A stretch of 5,627 bases of DNA, from contig JBIOJB010000140.1 in NCBI GenBank assembly GCA_044450465.1, forward strand, positions 1 through 5,627. The letters are read 5' to 3'. The DNA comes from JBIOJB01 sp044450465 (lineage in GTDB: Bacteria; Chloroflexota; Dormibacteria; Dormibacterales; Dormibacteraceae). Position 1 is the stretch's first letter. Each line of letters opens with the position of its first letter. A model generated the notes under the pieces. The model saw nothing but the letters and a program-made list of their open reading frames with translations, did not search any database and was not told the DNA's origin. Below, in pieces: positions 5,542-5,627 of the stretch. Made by a program: the position numbers and the translations under genes.

Positions 5542-5627
5542 GCCTGCCTGAGCCTCTTAACAGGCGGAGTAGTCTCCGAGACAGGCTGAATCTAGATTTG
5601 GAGCAGGAGTGCCGGCGGGGGAGGGAC
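5542..5627. other. Right-edge non-coding stretch upstream of the zinc-ribbon gene
   Basis: No gene is recognisable here. On minus it would be the leader or promoter region of the zinc-ribbon gene. It contains a small inverted repeat: CGGAG (5565-5569), a four-base spacer, and CTCCG (5574-5578). TAGATT on minus (5589-5594) resembles a -10 box but lacks a matching -35. Confidence 0.3.

Noticed and set aside
5062..5589. Plus-strand frames opposite the zinc-ribbon gene
   Set aside because: The minus frame shows the Cys4 ribbon and GGDEF-like pattern; the plus frames show no family features.
5565..5594. Small inverted repeat and TAGATT as operator and promoter of the zinc-ribbon gene
   Set aside because: The stem is only 5 bp and no -35 box is found at proper spacing; this is within chance expectation.

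Overview
The window is a GC-rich, gene-dense bacterial segment. It has short or overlapping gene junctions, frequent GTG starts, a lipobox-bearing secreted protein and no mobile elements. This points to a free-living high-GC bacterium, probably monoderm (Actinomycetota, Chloroflexota or Dormibacterota-like). The taxonomic guess is inference only. Nearly all genes lie on the minus strand; the one exception is a small cupin gene.

Right part (about 4370-5541, minus): a small protein with a zinc ribbon and a degenerate GGDEF-like domain is followed by a histidine-phosphatase gene. The phosphatase reading frame has no ATG, GTG or TTG at its start. It appears to begin at a CTG that overlaps the upstream stop codon in a CTGA arrangement, so ordinary gene callers can miss it.

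Middle (3319-4373): a ComB-like (2-phosphosulfolactate phosphatase family) gene on minus and a cupin gene on plus are divergent. Their first possible start codons are only 11 bases apart. The cupin stop overlaps the phosphatase stop on the opposite strand.

Left part (1-3300, minus): this is the best-supported functional unit. A cobalamin riboswitch (about 3155-3300) is followed by a 12-bp hairpin that buries the ribosome binding site of the first gene. Four tightly packed genes follow: a lipoprotein resembling DUF4430 (transcobalamin C-terminal-like), the ECF transmembrane subunit EcfT, a two-domain EcfA ATPase fusion, and an ECF substrate-binding (S) component cut by the left window edge. 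Together they read as a B12-repressed cobalamin/cobamide uptake operon. The likely model is that the lipoprotein captures or presents the corrinoid outside the membrane, the S component binds it, and EcfT plus the fused ATPase drive import. The lipoprotein's role is the least established and most interesting part.

No tRNA, rRNA, CRISPR array, insertion sequence or convincing intrinsic terminator was seen. The 86 bases at the right edge (5542-5627) hold no gene that I can recognise.
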